DNA from: Prorocentrum cordatum
Lineage: Eukaryota > Sar > Dinophyceae > Prorocentrales > Prorocentraceae
DNA: 64,000 nt
Assembly (NCBI GenBank): GCA_963575745.1
Contig: CAUYUJ010014771.1
Coordinates: 819,593 to 883,592, forward strand
Direction: 5' to 3'
Shown here: piece after piece, positions 9,991-20,120 of the stretch
Position numbering within the stretch: the first letter of the stretch is position 1
How the letters are laid out: every line of letters begins with the position of its first letter
Made by a program: the position numbers and the translations under genes
Notes under the pieces: generated by a model
Seen by the model: only the letters and a program-made list of their open reading frames with translations
Databases searched by the model: none
Told to the model about the DNA's origin: nothing

Positions 9991-10130
9991 GGCACGGTTT
10001 AAGATTCTCAGGGCGCGGTCACGATGATTCGCGGTGTTGACGTCGCAAAAGTAGTATTCTGGCACGGTTTAGGATCGTCAGGTCGCAACAGTAACGTTTA
10101 TTCGCGGCGTCGATTTCTCAGGGATGTTTT
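9990..10130. repeat. two-copy ~67-bp tandem repeat
   Basis: GGCACGGTTTA(A/G)GAT...TTCGCGG(T/C)GT appears twice with a spacing of about 67 bases (near 9989 and 10056). The copies are diverged. No coding content is evident. Confidence 0.55.
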
Positions 10131-11449
10131 TTTCGCATGGTTGGCGACATTTTCAGGCGGTTGTCTTCCAACGGGGTTATTTCCGCATTGAAAGTAGATC
10201 CTCACAGGAGCCTATGAAGAGTGAGTTTGGAGGCAGGGTTTGTTGCAACATCGCGGATGCGTCCCAGGTTTGCACTGGTCCTCCTCCTCCATTCTTGTCC
10301 TCTTGTCCCCCATTCGGGGGGCAGGAGCGAGCCGAGATCCTGGACGCACGGAAGGCCGAGGCCGAGAGGATACCTCTCGCTCGCGCGCGCGCAATTTTTC
10401 TGCGGCGTGGTTTTGGACCATTGTCAGGTTGGAAAGACGATCAGAGACACACCTCAGAGTAGGAACAGTTATCCATACCGCTACCTTTACCTTGTGTTCG
10501 CTTTTTGAGGCCTCCTGGATTCGCTTCGAAAGTCGGGTCAAAACGCACCCTGGGAGAGGTCTGGAGTCTGGGGAGTAGCGGTATCGGTCTTCCTGGGTTC
10601 CCCCAGGCAACGGCGAGGGAGGAGCGAGGAGAACGAGCAGGAGGACGAGGACGAGGACGAGGAAGACGAGGAGTAGGATGGATCGGATCTTGACTCTAAG
10701 GAGCTACAGCCGTTAGGCTGACGCCAGTCCTCTGCAAAAGCAAGAAGCGAGCGGAGGGTGGAGAAGGAGAGAGAGAGAGAGAAAAACAAAAAAAAAAAGT
10801 AGAAGGAGGAATTGGGCTGACGGATGGGGATTGGGTGCCACGCGGCAGATTGTCCTCAAGGATGGCGCCGAGACGCCCGAAAAGTTCTGATGACCCGTCT
10901 GCCCATGCATGCACGCATTGTCACTGTGAGGAGCTCCTCACACATCCTCACAAAGAAGTCCTTCGGTGGGCTCGCTCCACCAGGGCGTCGCTTCGGCCAG
11001 CCGTACCCCAGAAAGGGGCCAGACGGGCTTGCCCTGTGCCTGGGTGTGTGTCTGAATTGGGGTTTCGCGTTGCGGGGCTCGTGTTCTTCTTGTCTGCTGG
11101 CCAGACCCACCCCCAGGACACACCCGCGACCCACCCCCAGCCCACCGACCTGTTCTTCAACCAAACCAGCCCCTGCGGCGGGGCGATCCACCCACACTGT
11201 TTCCAATTGCAATATGAACCAGTGCAGACTCCAGATAGATCCGACGATCGAAATGAAGTTGACTGGATTGGACTGAAGTAGTCTTGACTGGAGTAGATTG
11301 GACTGGACTTCGGTGGACCCTATTCCACTACTTAATTGTATTCTGACCATCTCTGCTCTACCATGGGCCCTACACTGTCACCTCCCTCCGCTGGCGGGGG
11401 CAAGCAGCTGGTCGATTCTCGCAAGACAAGGCCGTCCCTGCTGCGCCCG
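10131..11449. other. unassigned DNA
   Basis: No domain, RNA or mobile-element terminus is recognised. There are short GAC/GAG tracts near 10640-10676 and an A-rich run near 10785-10799. Frames of 60-165 codons overlap on both strands with no consistent coding character. Near 11270-11320 there is a small GACTGGA(TT) repeat. Confidence 0.4.
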
Positions 11450-13010
11450 GATTGTCGCCCGCATCGTCGCCAGCGCCGACGCAGTCCCCAACGTCGGCGC
11501 CTACGAAGGCACCAACGCCAGCGCCTACGCCAGCACAGTCGCCAGCACCGACGCCGACACCGACGTCGGCGCCTACGCTGGCACCGACGCCAGCCAAACC
11601 GGCGCCTAGTTACGCCAGCTCAGTCGACAGCGTCGACGCCGACACCGACGTCGGCGCCGACCCAGGCATCGACGCCAGCGCTTACGCCAGCACCGTCGCC
11701 TGCACCGACGCCGACACCGACGTCGGCGCCTACGACGGCACCGGCACCAGGCACGACGCCGGCGCCGACGCCAGCACCGACCGTGGCGCCTACGCTGGCA
11801 CCGACGCCAGCACCCACGCCGTCCCCAACGTCGGCGCCGACCCCGGCGACGCCAGCGCTTACGCCAGCACAGTCGCCAGCAACGACGCCGACATCGACGA
11901 CGGCGCCTACGCCGGCACCGACGCCGGCGCATACGCCAGCACCCTCGCCAGCACCGACGCCGACACCGACTTCGGCACCTACACTGGCACCGTCGCAAAC
12001 GCCTATGCCAGCGCCGTCGCCTGCACCGACGCCGACACCGACGTCGGCGCCTACGACGGCACCGACACCAGGTACGCTGCTGGCACAGACGCCGGCATCG
12101 TCGCCAGCACCGACGCCGTCCCCAACGTCGTCGCCGACCCCAGCACCGACGCCAGCACCCACGCCCGCACCGTCGCCAGCATTGACGCTGACACAGACGT
12201 CGGCGCCGCCCCCGACACCGACGCTGGCGCCTACGCGAGCACCGTCGTCAGCACCGACGCCGACGCCGTCGCCGACGCCGACGCAGGCGCCAGCGCCTAC
12301 GTCAGCACCGACGCCAGCACCGACGCCGACACAGACATCGGCGCTGACCCAAGCACCGGCGCCAACGCCTACGCCAGCACCGTCGTCAGCACCGAAGCCG
12401 ACGCCAGCACCGACGCTGGCGCGTACGCCAGCACCACCGCCGAAGCCTACGCCAGCACCCTCGCCAGTCCCGACGCCGACACCAGCGTCGGCACCGACCA
12501 TAGCATCGACGCCAGCGCCGACGCCAGCACCGTCGCCAGCAACGACGCCGACACCACCGTCGGCGCCTACGCCAGCACCGTCGCCATCGCCTACGCTAAC
12601 ACAGTCGCTTGCACAGACGCCGACACCGGCCTCGGCGCCGACCCCGACGCCAGCGCCTACACCAGCACCCTCGCCATTCCCGACGCCGACACCAACGTCG
12701 GCACCGACCTCAGCATCGACGCTGGTGCCGACGCCAGCACCGTCGCCAGCACCGACGCCGACACCACCGTCGGCGCGTACGCCAGCACCGTCGCCAGCGC
12801 CTTTGCTAACCGCTAACGCAGTCGCTTGCACAGACGCCGACGGCGGCCTCGGCACCGACCCCGACGCCAGCGCCTATACTAACACTTTCGTCAGCACCGA
12901 CGCCGACACCGACGTCGGCGCCGACCCCAGCATCGACGCCGGCGTCTGCACCAGCACCGTCGCCAGCACCGACGCCGACACCAACGTCGTCGCCGACGCC
13001 TACACCACGT
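11450..13010 (+). repeat. GACGCCNNCACC tandem array (Pro/Thr/Ala-type)
   Basis: About 1.5 kb of short units built from GCCAGCACC, GACGCC and GACACCGACGTCGGCGCC, with a basic period of 6 bases and longer periods of 18-54. One frame (from 11336, stop at 13196-13198) reads [20 protein letters not shown]. The others read Gly/Val/Ala or Asp/Ala/Thr repeats, so the open frames alone do not prove a gene. The 5' part of the Pro-rich frame is Arg-rich and looks out of frame. The unit resembles the repeats of the minus-strand gene at 36.8-42.1 kb. A mucin-like surface protein is possible but unproven. Confidence 0.75.
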
Positions 13011-13011
13011 T

Positions 13012-13197
13012 GCTAAGCAACACGACGGGGACCCGAAGCTCCAGGCGGAGCATCACGACCCCGACCAGCAGCTCCAAGTCGACGTTCATTCGTGGAACAA
13101 GCAATGTGGCGAGCACCACGCCGCTCAGGAGCACGACGGGGACCGGGAACCCCGCGCGGAGCACCACGATCGGGACCAACAGCTCGACGTCGCATTG
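13012..13197 (+). repeat. ~110-bp tandem repeat family, short copy
   Basis: AACACGACGGGGACC, AGCTCCANGCGGAGCA and GACGTTCATTCGTGG are variants of units tandemly repeated at 58560-59450 in the same orientation. Only one and a half units are present here. It sits between the Pro-type array and the ACACCATT array. Confidence 0.8.
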
Positions 13198-13224
13198 ATG
13201 TCGCAACCTGGGTATGATACCTGA

Positions 13225-13500
13225 AACTTACACCAGTGCACCACTATACCCTTCACCATTATGTAGAAAGGTGCGCCACTGCACTACACTGTTGCACCAT
13301 TATCAGAATGGTGCTCGCGTACAACACTGTACCATTACACCACTACACCACTACACCACTACACCACTACACCATTACAAACTTTTTAAACAGGCGTCAT
13401 ATTTACATCACTACACCATTACACCATTCTGCGGAATAGGGTAAGACTTATACCACTACACCACTACACCATTACACCATTACGCCATTACGCCATCACG
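13225..13500 (+). repeat. ACACCATT/ACACCACT octamer array
   Basis: The octamers ACACCACT and ACACCATT repeat tandemly around 13330-13376 and 13450-13500, with degenerate units between. The reverse-complement form occurs at 58250-58540. It is telomere-like in appearance only; the unit is not the TTTAGGG type expected for dinoflagellate telomeres. Confidence 0.9.
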
Positions 13501-13840
13501 CCATACACTTGTCGTGGGCGTGGTCGTCGCCGACTGCCTTCGTTGTCGTCGACGACGCGACGAATGCGTTCCCGATTTCTCTCCTCCCTTTTCAGAGGCT
13601 CCCCTTGGAGCCCTCCTTCGGCCGCCTCCATCCTTTCCCGGGGGTCCCCAAACGCGTTTCCCAAAGCCCTCTTGAATGCCGTCTTCGGTCGTTTCCTGGC
13701 CCTCTCGGTAATCGGTGCAGCGGCGCAGGGGTGTAATGGTCTAGCGATGGTGTGGCGTAGCAGCGCAAGGGTGTAATGGTGCAGTGGTGTAATGGTCGCC
13801 AAACGCGTTCCCAACCCTACCCCCTGAGGGTCCTTAGGGG
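13501..13840 (+). repeat. G/C-rich ~100-bp satellite, left block
   Basis: It contains CTTCGGCCG, CCCAAACGCGTTTCCCAAAGCCC and GGGTCCTTAGGGGGG, which are the landmarks of the satellite tandemly repeated at 57590-58160. The last unit is cut at about 13835 by the left direct repeat of the 41.7-kb block and appears to resume at 55554. Confidence 0.7.
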
Positions 13841-13852
13841 GGGAGGTTTTCC

Positions 13853-14062
13853 AGCCAATGCACTCCCTTCCGCACCGCTATCCCGCTGCCCTTGCCTTCT
13901 TTTCTTTGCACTGACATGTTTGAGCAGCTATTTAGGCCATATAAAAGCGGAAAAGGAGCGTGCCCGCCTTCGCGCGCGTCGGCCGGCGGGCCGGCCTCCT
14001 CCCTTCAGGGCTGTCCTATAGTCAGCTTAACGGAACATCCCTTCTCGCCATGGCTTCGGCGG
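13853..14062 (+). repeat. left direct repeat (candidate LTR) of the 41.7-kb block
   Basis: From ATGCACTCCCTTCCGCACC to ATGGCTTCGGCGG this segment matches 55343-55553 at roughly 85% by eye. It contains ATATAAAAGCGG at about 13938-13950, a possible TATA-like site, and a GGCCGG-CGGG-CCGGCC hairpin near 13991. It is preceded by the G-rich satellite and followed by gag-like frames starting with an ATG at 14050. I could not fix its exact ends or a TG...CA terminus. Confidence 0.6.
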
Positions 14063-14145
14063 AGTCCCTTGAACATGAGACACTATCAGAACATATTGCA
14101 AGGATTATCGATGTCCAGGCAAAAAGCTGGTTATCAACCGACACG

Positions 14146-14158
14146 ACGGCTCAGCCGT
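14146..14158 (+). repeat. hairpin ACGGCT-C-AGCCGT
   Basis: Perfect 6-bp stem around a single C. Contains the core CGGCTCAGCCG. Confidence 0.75.
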
Positions 14159-14843
14159 TGGCTTCGCTGAGCATGGGATCCCAGGAAGGAGCGCTCGGAG
14201 GAATTGAACGACAACAGCGTTCCGAACGCACAAATAAGGCGGGCGCCTCTAGGGGGCGGCCTAATTCTCTCAATCGTCCCAGAAGGCAAGCATTGGATCT
14301 GTGTTTGATTTAGCAGAAGAGGATTCCCCTATGGATTACCAGACGACGACGAGAGCTCAAAAGCCAGGCGGAAGATATGGCTCAGCCAGTGCTGCCGTCA
14401 GAAGACCATCTGAAATCGCATCAGCGCATTCCAGCCCACGCACGTCAGTCGACTCGATCCACGGAGAGAAGATATCGCCAGGAAGTGCCCCCATAGGAAT
14501 GGCGGGCGAAGAGAATCGGAACGAGGAACAAGTAGCACAGTTAGTGATTACTGGACAGGGCGAGGACGAGAGCGACGGATAATCAGAGGGTGAGAGCTCA
14601 CATTCAGTTGAAAAGAACGAAGCACATGCTCAATTTCATACGTCGCCCGGCCCAAGGCACCATCTCGATCTTCTCCCGCGCGGATCCGACGGGCTCGCCT
14701 CGGGCGCAGACCCGTCGGAGACAGAGGCGATTGATTATGTGCCAGCCGAGGATCTTCGGACGCCCCTTCTCTATTCGGATGATGACCTTGGAGATGAAAG
14801 AAGCCCCGACCGAGAGGGGGCGGATCGTGGAAGGGGGGGTCGG

Positions 14844-14856
14844 TCGGCTCAGCCGA
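14844..14856 (+). repeat. hairpin TCGGCT-C-AGCCGA
   Basis: Perfect 6-bp stem with the same core. A second hairpin, TCGCGCGCC/GGCGCGCGA with a 6-nt loop, follows at 14875-14898. Confidence 0.75.
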
Positions 14857-16265
14857 TGGCGAATTCGCCCGATGTCGCGCGCCCGGCAAGGCGCGCGAGA
14901 GAACCGACCGGCGCGACCCCGCCCCCAAAGACAAATAGAACCAAGAGCGACATTTGAAGATCTTAACTCTCCACTTATATCGCAAGTTTTCTATCGACCG
15001 GATTTCGCATTGCCAAGGGCCGACCAAGATAGCGCGCCAGCGCTTGGCGAGCTCATGATGCAAGACGAAAGGGACGAGCAAACGCAGAGACAGCGCGTCA
15101 CTCTCAGGAACAAGGGTTCAAAACCGAGGGGGCAACATACGCCCACGTCCAGCAGGGGTCGCGCAGAAGCTCCGAGAGCCGGGCGCTCGTGCTCCAGGGG
15201 ATTTGATGCCCTCGAATCACCTCGCCCATCGTCAAACAGGACCGCCGGCAGTTTCTCAATCTGGGAAAGCTTCTGGAACGCCAGCTCCAGATGCCCGCCT
15301 CGGGCGGAGAATCGCCGCCGGGGGAATGCGCGCAAACCGGGGGGCTCGCGTCGCCGACCCGCATGCGCGCAATGTTCGAAGGCGCGCCCGAAATTCAGTT
15401 TTGCGTGGCTCTGTGAATAATGCATTACGATGGAGAAACATAATTGCCGTCACATCGCCATCCAGGAGTGGGAAGAGAGACAGAGACAGGATATGGGGGA
15501 ATTTGAGAGCAGCCAGTGCACAGGTACAACGGGTTCTACTTAAGGCACATGCGGATGAGACAGCCGCCGGAGATGCCAGCCGCGCGCTCGCCGAATCCGG
15601 GGCAGGAAAGAGGGCAATGGCAGGTGGAGCTGAAAAGGGAAAGGCTGCCATTGCGAAAGGGGCGCAGAGACGGGCATTGCGAGCGGGGGCGGATGTAGAC
15701 GGGATTGCGGACGCGGCTCAGCGGCGCCTCGCCCACGAAAAGGAAGGAGAACGAAAGATTCATAACGCGGCCGAACAAATGTTGCCAGCTCCCCATCGGC
15801 AGGCGGAGAAAGAGCGAGCGGGGGATCAAATGATAGCTGATGCCGCCAGACGGGAAGGAGAGAGAAGGGCCCGAGAGCAGGCAGCACGAGATATCCAGGA
15901 GCTCCGTAATCAATGCGACGCTGCTAGACTCGAGGCCGACAAGGTGAAATTAGAAGCGGCGAGGGCACTCCAGGGGCAGGAACAGAAGGCTCAGGCACTA
16001 CGACACGATGGTCAAAGGAGGATGGCCGAAGCCTGGGGCCGTGCTAACGGGGTGCGCAGATGAGCAAATTAAGGACGATGCTCTTACCATTCGCGCCGTA
16101 ACAAAAGCAATCACAAGGCAAAAATTTGACCTGGGGCAACCCAGGACTGCGAGGGAGCCATTGGGAATGATTTGGACAGCCAGGCCGCCCCGCGCAGTGG
16201 CTGTGTCAGAGATCGAGTTTGCACCTGCGGCTCTGCCGGAAGGTCGGATCACAGGAAAGGGCTAA

Positions 16266-16296
16266 CTCAACGCCGGCGCAGCCGACGTGCGTTGAG
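16266..16296 (+). repeat. nested hairpin, core CGGC-GCA-GCCG
   Basis: The core is at 16274-16284. CTCAACG and CGTTGAG at 16266-16272 and 16290-16296 can pair outside it. Confidence 0.6.
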
Positions 16297-16408
16297 CTTC
16301 CTCCGTGCCCGAACGTTGCTCGCCCCCTTCGCGTGGATGACCGGGCCGACTCGAGCGCGAATGGGTGCGTCAAATGAGCCGAGTCATTTATGTTCAAAGC
16401 CGTTCATC

Positions 16409-16435
16409 GGGTTTTGCGCGGGGCGCGCGAAACCC
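16409..16435 (+). repeat. 12-bp hairpin with GGG loop
   Basis: GGGTTTTGCGCG pairs with CGCGCGAAACCC (one G-T pair) around a 3-nt loop. The arms differ completely from the CGGC core. Confidence 0.75.
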
Positions 16436-16778
16436 GCATGCAGGGGGCGCCTGGGCGGAGGCGCGAAGAGGCGCGCAGAACGCGCCAGAAGCAGAGAGTT
16501 CAGGGAACAGGACGATACCGTGAAAAGGCAGAACAGTTAAGCAGATTTACGGATGCCCTCCGCAATGCAAGTCATGCAAATGAGATGACGCCGAGACACT
16601 CGGATGGATCGGATGAGATCATTCAAACGAGTGAGATACAGTTGCAAGTGCTAGAAGAACGCAAGGCAGAACTGGCAGCCATTAAACGAGACATTGCTGC
16701 TGCCAGAGCAGATCAAGAATTGTTGCAGAAGACGAAGGACATTACAGTACAACAAGACGCTGGTCTGGAACACCCGGC

Positions 16779-18584
16779 TTGCAATTTTGCCGCGACCAGG
16801 GCATGCCATTGTTCAAACCAACGGAGTCGGATTTTAATCTGACGCCTCCGGTAACAGCGCAACGCGCACCCAGTCCTCCCCCCACGAATTCACGATTCGT
16901 TCCAGGGCCAGCTGTCGAGAAATCCTTTGATACAAATGAAGGTTCGATTCAGGAATATGTTCGAGGCTCGACCCCTGGGAACGCCCCTTCTAACACCAAA
17001 TTCTCAGGGCCCCCCCCTGGCAACTGCGACTTGCCTGGCCACCTCCCCCTCGCCATCGGCCCAGCCGCGCCTGGTGAAGGTGGGGGAAGGCAGGGGGGGC
17101 GTGATAATAATCAAAGGGTTGATCAGAGTACAGCACCCAGTACTGGGATGATTGCGGCTATCCCATTCGATGACGCGGGGAAACCGAAGCCGCCAATTGA
17201 CCCGCGGGGGGGCCCGGTGGTGGAGGAGACCCCGGCGGAGATGGCGGTGGAGGGCCGAAGGGCCCTAACGACCCCGCGCTGCAGCCGTGCATTGCCAATC
17301 ACATTGGCCCCAATTGGAGAACCTCTAGGGGGAGTGAAGAGCTTGGCCTCATGAACGTGCCAAGTGTTCAGACACTGCGAGAATGGTGACAACATTGTAT
17401 AAAGGGCAGCGGCTGGGTCTTGGCACGATGTCAAGGCGGCGCAAGGGTGGATCGCGCAAGCTATGAATCCAGGAGTTCCCAAGGATAATCTCCCTACATC
17501 TCGGGCATTCATGCGTCTTGATATGATGATGGTAACAAATATGTTTGGTAAGTTCTCTGATGTGAGACGTACTTGTAATATTTCTGTATAACATGCCCAT
17601 TTCCTCTCACAAATCAACCGCATGGAACAGTCGTGCCATATCGAGGAACGCCTCCTCGCGGGCCGTGAGATGATCCGTGCCATATGTGTTTAGTTTTCGA
17701 TCAGGTCAGAAAATGGGCAGCACTGGATATGTCGCAATCTTTTCAGGATCGCCGTTGACCGTCAGAAGCCAAATCAGGACTTGTATTTTTTTTGCTAGGC
17801 ATGGATGGGGCGCTATCAAGAACTGCACGGTGATAGGGAAGTTTCAATGCATGCGCATTTCTACGAACATATTAAACAGGTTCCGAGGCTCGAGGCGATA
17901 ATGCAGTGGTATGAGATATCGACAGACCCTCCCAGGACAGGAATGCGTTCTTACCAGTGGCTTCTGTACCAGGTTGAGTTACTCACGATTCGGGATCGTG
18001 AGAAATGTGCGAATTCCGAGAGCGAGTCAACCCTCAATTCCAGAGATAGACAGGCTCGCCTCACTGGCGGGATAAATGAGGGCGGCGGGGGCGGACGGCG
18101 GGCCTCCGCTACTGCGGCGACAGCGCATCGGTTGGGCTCGCCCACTGACAAGACGGCAAGTGGACGCACTAAAGGCGAGACAACCTGCAGATGCATGAAG
18201 CAAGGACAGAATTGTCCCGAAGCGGGACAAGGTTGCCCGCGCAACCGCGAGAAGCCCGACGCGCCAGCTGCCCCGGCCCAGCTGGGAGCGGGCGGTGCTC
18301 CGACGCCAGCTGGTGGAAAGAATGGCCGGAGAGGCAGGGGCGAGAAACCCGGAAATACAGGGCCGAAAGGGAAGGATCGGCTGCGCTCTTCGACTCCGTC
18401 GAACAAGTTTGGCAATTCTAGCGCAAAACAGTCGCGAACGAGAAGCCAATCCGAGACCTCGCGAGAACGCCAGAGCAAGTTCGCATGCTATGCCTACTCG
18501 CGAAACCTCGAAACTGCAAGGGCCCACAGAGCGGGCGTTACAAGCAGCGCAGAGGCTTGGCAGAAGCCGGGAATATCAAAATAG
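16779..18584 (+). pseudogene. gag-like central region
   Basis: Coding character moves to a new frame at about 16780 (QFCRDQGMPLFKPTESDF). It appears again in pieces around 17400-17560 (WHDVKAAQGWIAQAMNPGVPK, MRLDMMMVTNMFGKF) and 17805-18584 (MGRYQELHGDREVSMHAHFY, AIMQWYEISTDPPRTGMRSY). The Trp/Tyr-rich helical stretch is what one expects of a Copia capsid. It ends in a low-complexity Gly/Pro/Lys region. Several stops and shifts are present. Confidence 0.55.
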
Positions 18585-19198
18585 ATAAGTGCGCAGAAGC
18601 TCAGCTCAAGGCGAGAAAGTCTCTCGGCTATCAACGGACCACTAAGCAAGCCGACTCCGCCGCTGCGAATGCCAACGGCGCTGCGCCAGGAGAGACCCCG
18701 CGAAGCCGGGGGTCGAGTAAGGGCCGTGACAAGAATACAGAGAAAGGCAGAGGAAAAGGGAAAGACAAACCGTGTAAAGTGTTCGCCGAAACGGGGGCCT
18801 GCTCGCGTGGCATAGACTGCTGGTTCGCAAAGAACACACTTGCCCATCCGTGGCAATTTCTGAACACTGGTGGAAAATGGGCCAGTGCCGAGATGCTGGC
18901 GGGACAAGTCTTGCTCTTCATGCTGGCGCTCCTTCACCTCACCAAGAGGATGTCACGATGCCCATATCGGCTCAGCCGAAAAGGGACATGTGGATCTCGG
19001 CCCACTGGCGGAGCCAGTAGAGGCACTTACGCGTGTCCTGCTCCGCTGGCTAAGGCACCTCGCGGCTTGCAGCTCAGCTCAAACTACGCATTTTTCACTG
19101 TTGAAAAATACCACGCGTGCACCCCCGAGGAATCCTTCAGTTTCCCGAGGAAGCTGCTCCCGCTTCCGAAACACAACAGGAACGCAGGGAAAGGCTGA
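18485..19198 (+). pseudogene. gag CCCH-type zinc finger segment
   Basis: After a Lys/Gly-rich basic stretch (KGRDKNTEKGRGKGKDK) the frame reads CKVFAETGACSRGIDCWFAK, a C-x8-C-x5-C-x3 pattern. It matches the CCCH fingers seen in dinoflagellate Copia gag proteins, but the final His is Lys. Such fingers bind RNA. The finger lies just upstream of the protease, as expected. The downstream part of the frame is interrupted by hairpins at 18967 and 19004. Confidence 0.65.
18967..18979 (+). repeat. hairpin TCGGCT-C-AGCCGA
   Basis: Perfect 6-bp stem with the common core. It is followed at 19004-19018 by ACTGGC-GGA-GCCAGT. Confidence 0.75.
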
Positions 19199-19550
19199 CC
19201 AAACTCGTCGCCATCCTCGTTCACTTACATCCGCTTCCAAGGGAAGCCATTGCATTGTTTTGTGGTGAACCCCATTGTAAAAGTTGCGTCGGGTCTGCGA
19301 AGACGGACCGGCGCGGCCTTCGCGTTCGATGTCACTCGTCAGCTCGAGAGCCCACCGCCACTCGGAGGAAGGTGCGTCGCCACAGCCCGAAGGAGCTGCC
19401 TTCGAGTGTAGACGATAGAGGGCGAATTACCGACGCATGCTGACGGAGTGGAAAGCATCGTCAACACAGGCCCTGATTAAGGCATCCGACCTCGCCAACG
19501 ATGTTGGGCATATTTGGTTGGAGTCCGAGGGAAGGGAACCGGTTATCCCA

Positions 19551-19565
19551 GGCGGCTCGGCCGCC
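19551..19565 (+). repeat. hairpin GGCGGC-TCG-GCCGCC
   Basis: Perfect 6-bp stem and 3-nt loop within the frame upstream of the protease active site (residues GGSAAA). Confidence 0.65.
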
Positions 19566-20112
19566 GCAGGGTGCAAGGAGAGATCGTCCGTGCACCTCGG
19601 ATCACTTCGGTTCATAGTTGATACTGGCTGTGGACACAATCTCACCGCAGAGAGACTTATTCGCGCTGCAGGTGCAATGGGGAATATCAGGCGCCTTGAA
19701 GAGCCGATCGACCTGAATGCTGCCGGAGGTTCTTCGCGGGCCCTCGTCTCAGTTCGCGTCGCATGCCCCATCTTCAGGGATGGAAATTTCGAAGCGTTGG
19801 TCATGCCGGAAACACCGGCAGTGATCTCAGTAGGAGAGCGGTGCATGGACCGCGGCTTTAGTTTCGTTTCGCCAGCGGGCCAGCGACCCTATGTACTTCT
19901 TCTCAACGGTCATAGAGTGGACCTTGCCAGTGAGGATTATATACCTTACTTGACCCTATCTGGCAAAGAGGCGCTGGGTCAGCGGATGTGCGCGGCTGCC
20001 GCCGGGAACCTTGCAATTCCTGAGCTGTGGCGTTGTGTGACGTCAGGCGCCAAGACATTTCTGGGTGGTGTGGGATCTGCGGGAGGTCCTCCGTCCCAAT
20101 CAAATCAGAGTC

Positions 20113-20120
20113 GCATAAGA
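20113..20120. repeat. 8-bp target duplication GCATAAGA, left
   Basis: GCATAAGA is found immediately before the left TIR and immediately after the right TIR (21850-21857). Removing the element and one copy restores the protease-side reading frame. Confidence 0.88.

Larger units (their letters stand above)
14050..15420 (+). pseudogene. gag-like N-terminal frames of the second Copia-like element
   Basis: An ATG at 14050 follows the candidate LTR and opens an 87-codon frame (MASAESLEHETLSEHIARI). From 14301 a second frame reads through an acidic region, crosses an in-frame TAA at 14580-14582 and continues to about 14957 (YVPAEDLRTPLLYSDDDLG). A basic Arg/Pro/Ser-rich region follows to 15420. No named domain is visible. 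The position between an LTR-like repeat and coiled-coil and zinc-finger segments suggests the N-terminus of gag. Frames switch several times, so the copy is decayed. Hairpins at 14146, 14844 and 14875 lie inside. Confidence 0.5.
15420..16842 (+). pseudogene. gag-like coiled-coil region
   Basis: The frame ending at 16063 is strongly Ala/Arg/Glu-rich (RRALRAGADVDGIADAAQRR, AARDIQELRNQCDAARLEA) and should form long helices or a coiled coil. A second frame (16390-16842) continues the same character with YREKAEQLSRFTDALRNA and LQVLEERKAELAAIKRDIAA. The linking 16064-16390 is broken by hairpins and frame changes. It looks like the multimerising part of a gag protein. I know no family match. Confidence 0.55.
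19437..20120 (+). pseudogene. Copia retropepsin, 5' part (interrupted by a transposon)
   Basis: The frame contains LRFIVDTGCGHNLTAERLI, a clear aspartic protease active site (DTG), and further on VISVGERCMDRGFSFVSPAG, a conserved stretch of dinoflagellate Copia proteases. The enzyme would cut the gag-pol polyprotein. The frame runs into the left end of a TIR transposon at 20121 and resumes in the same reading frame at 21858. The start is unclear because the protein is part of a polyprotein. Confidence 0.82.

Noticed and set aside
11452-12855. Asp/Ala/Thr and Gly/Val/Ala frames overlapping the Pro-rich frame
   Set aside because: Period-6 DNA keeps several frames open; at most one can be real, and none has a non-repetitive domain.
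13225-13500. CRISPR-like or phage-type repeat array
   Set aside because: The octamers are contiguous without unique spacers and the context is eukaryotic.
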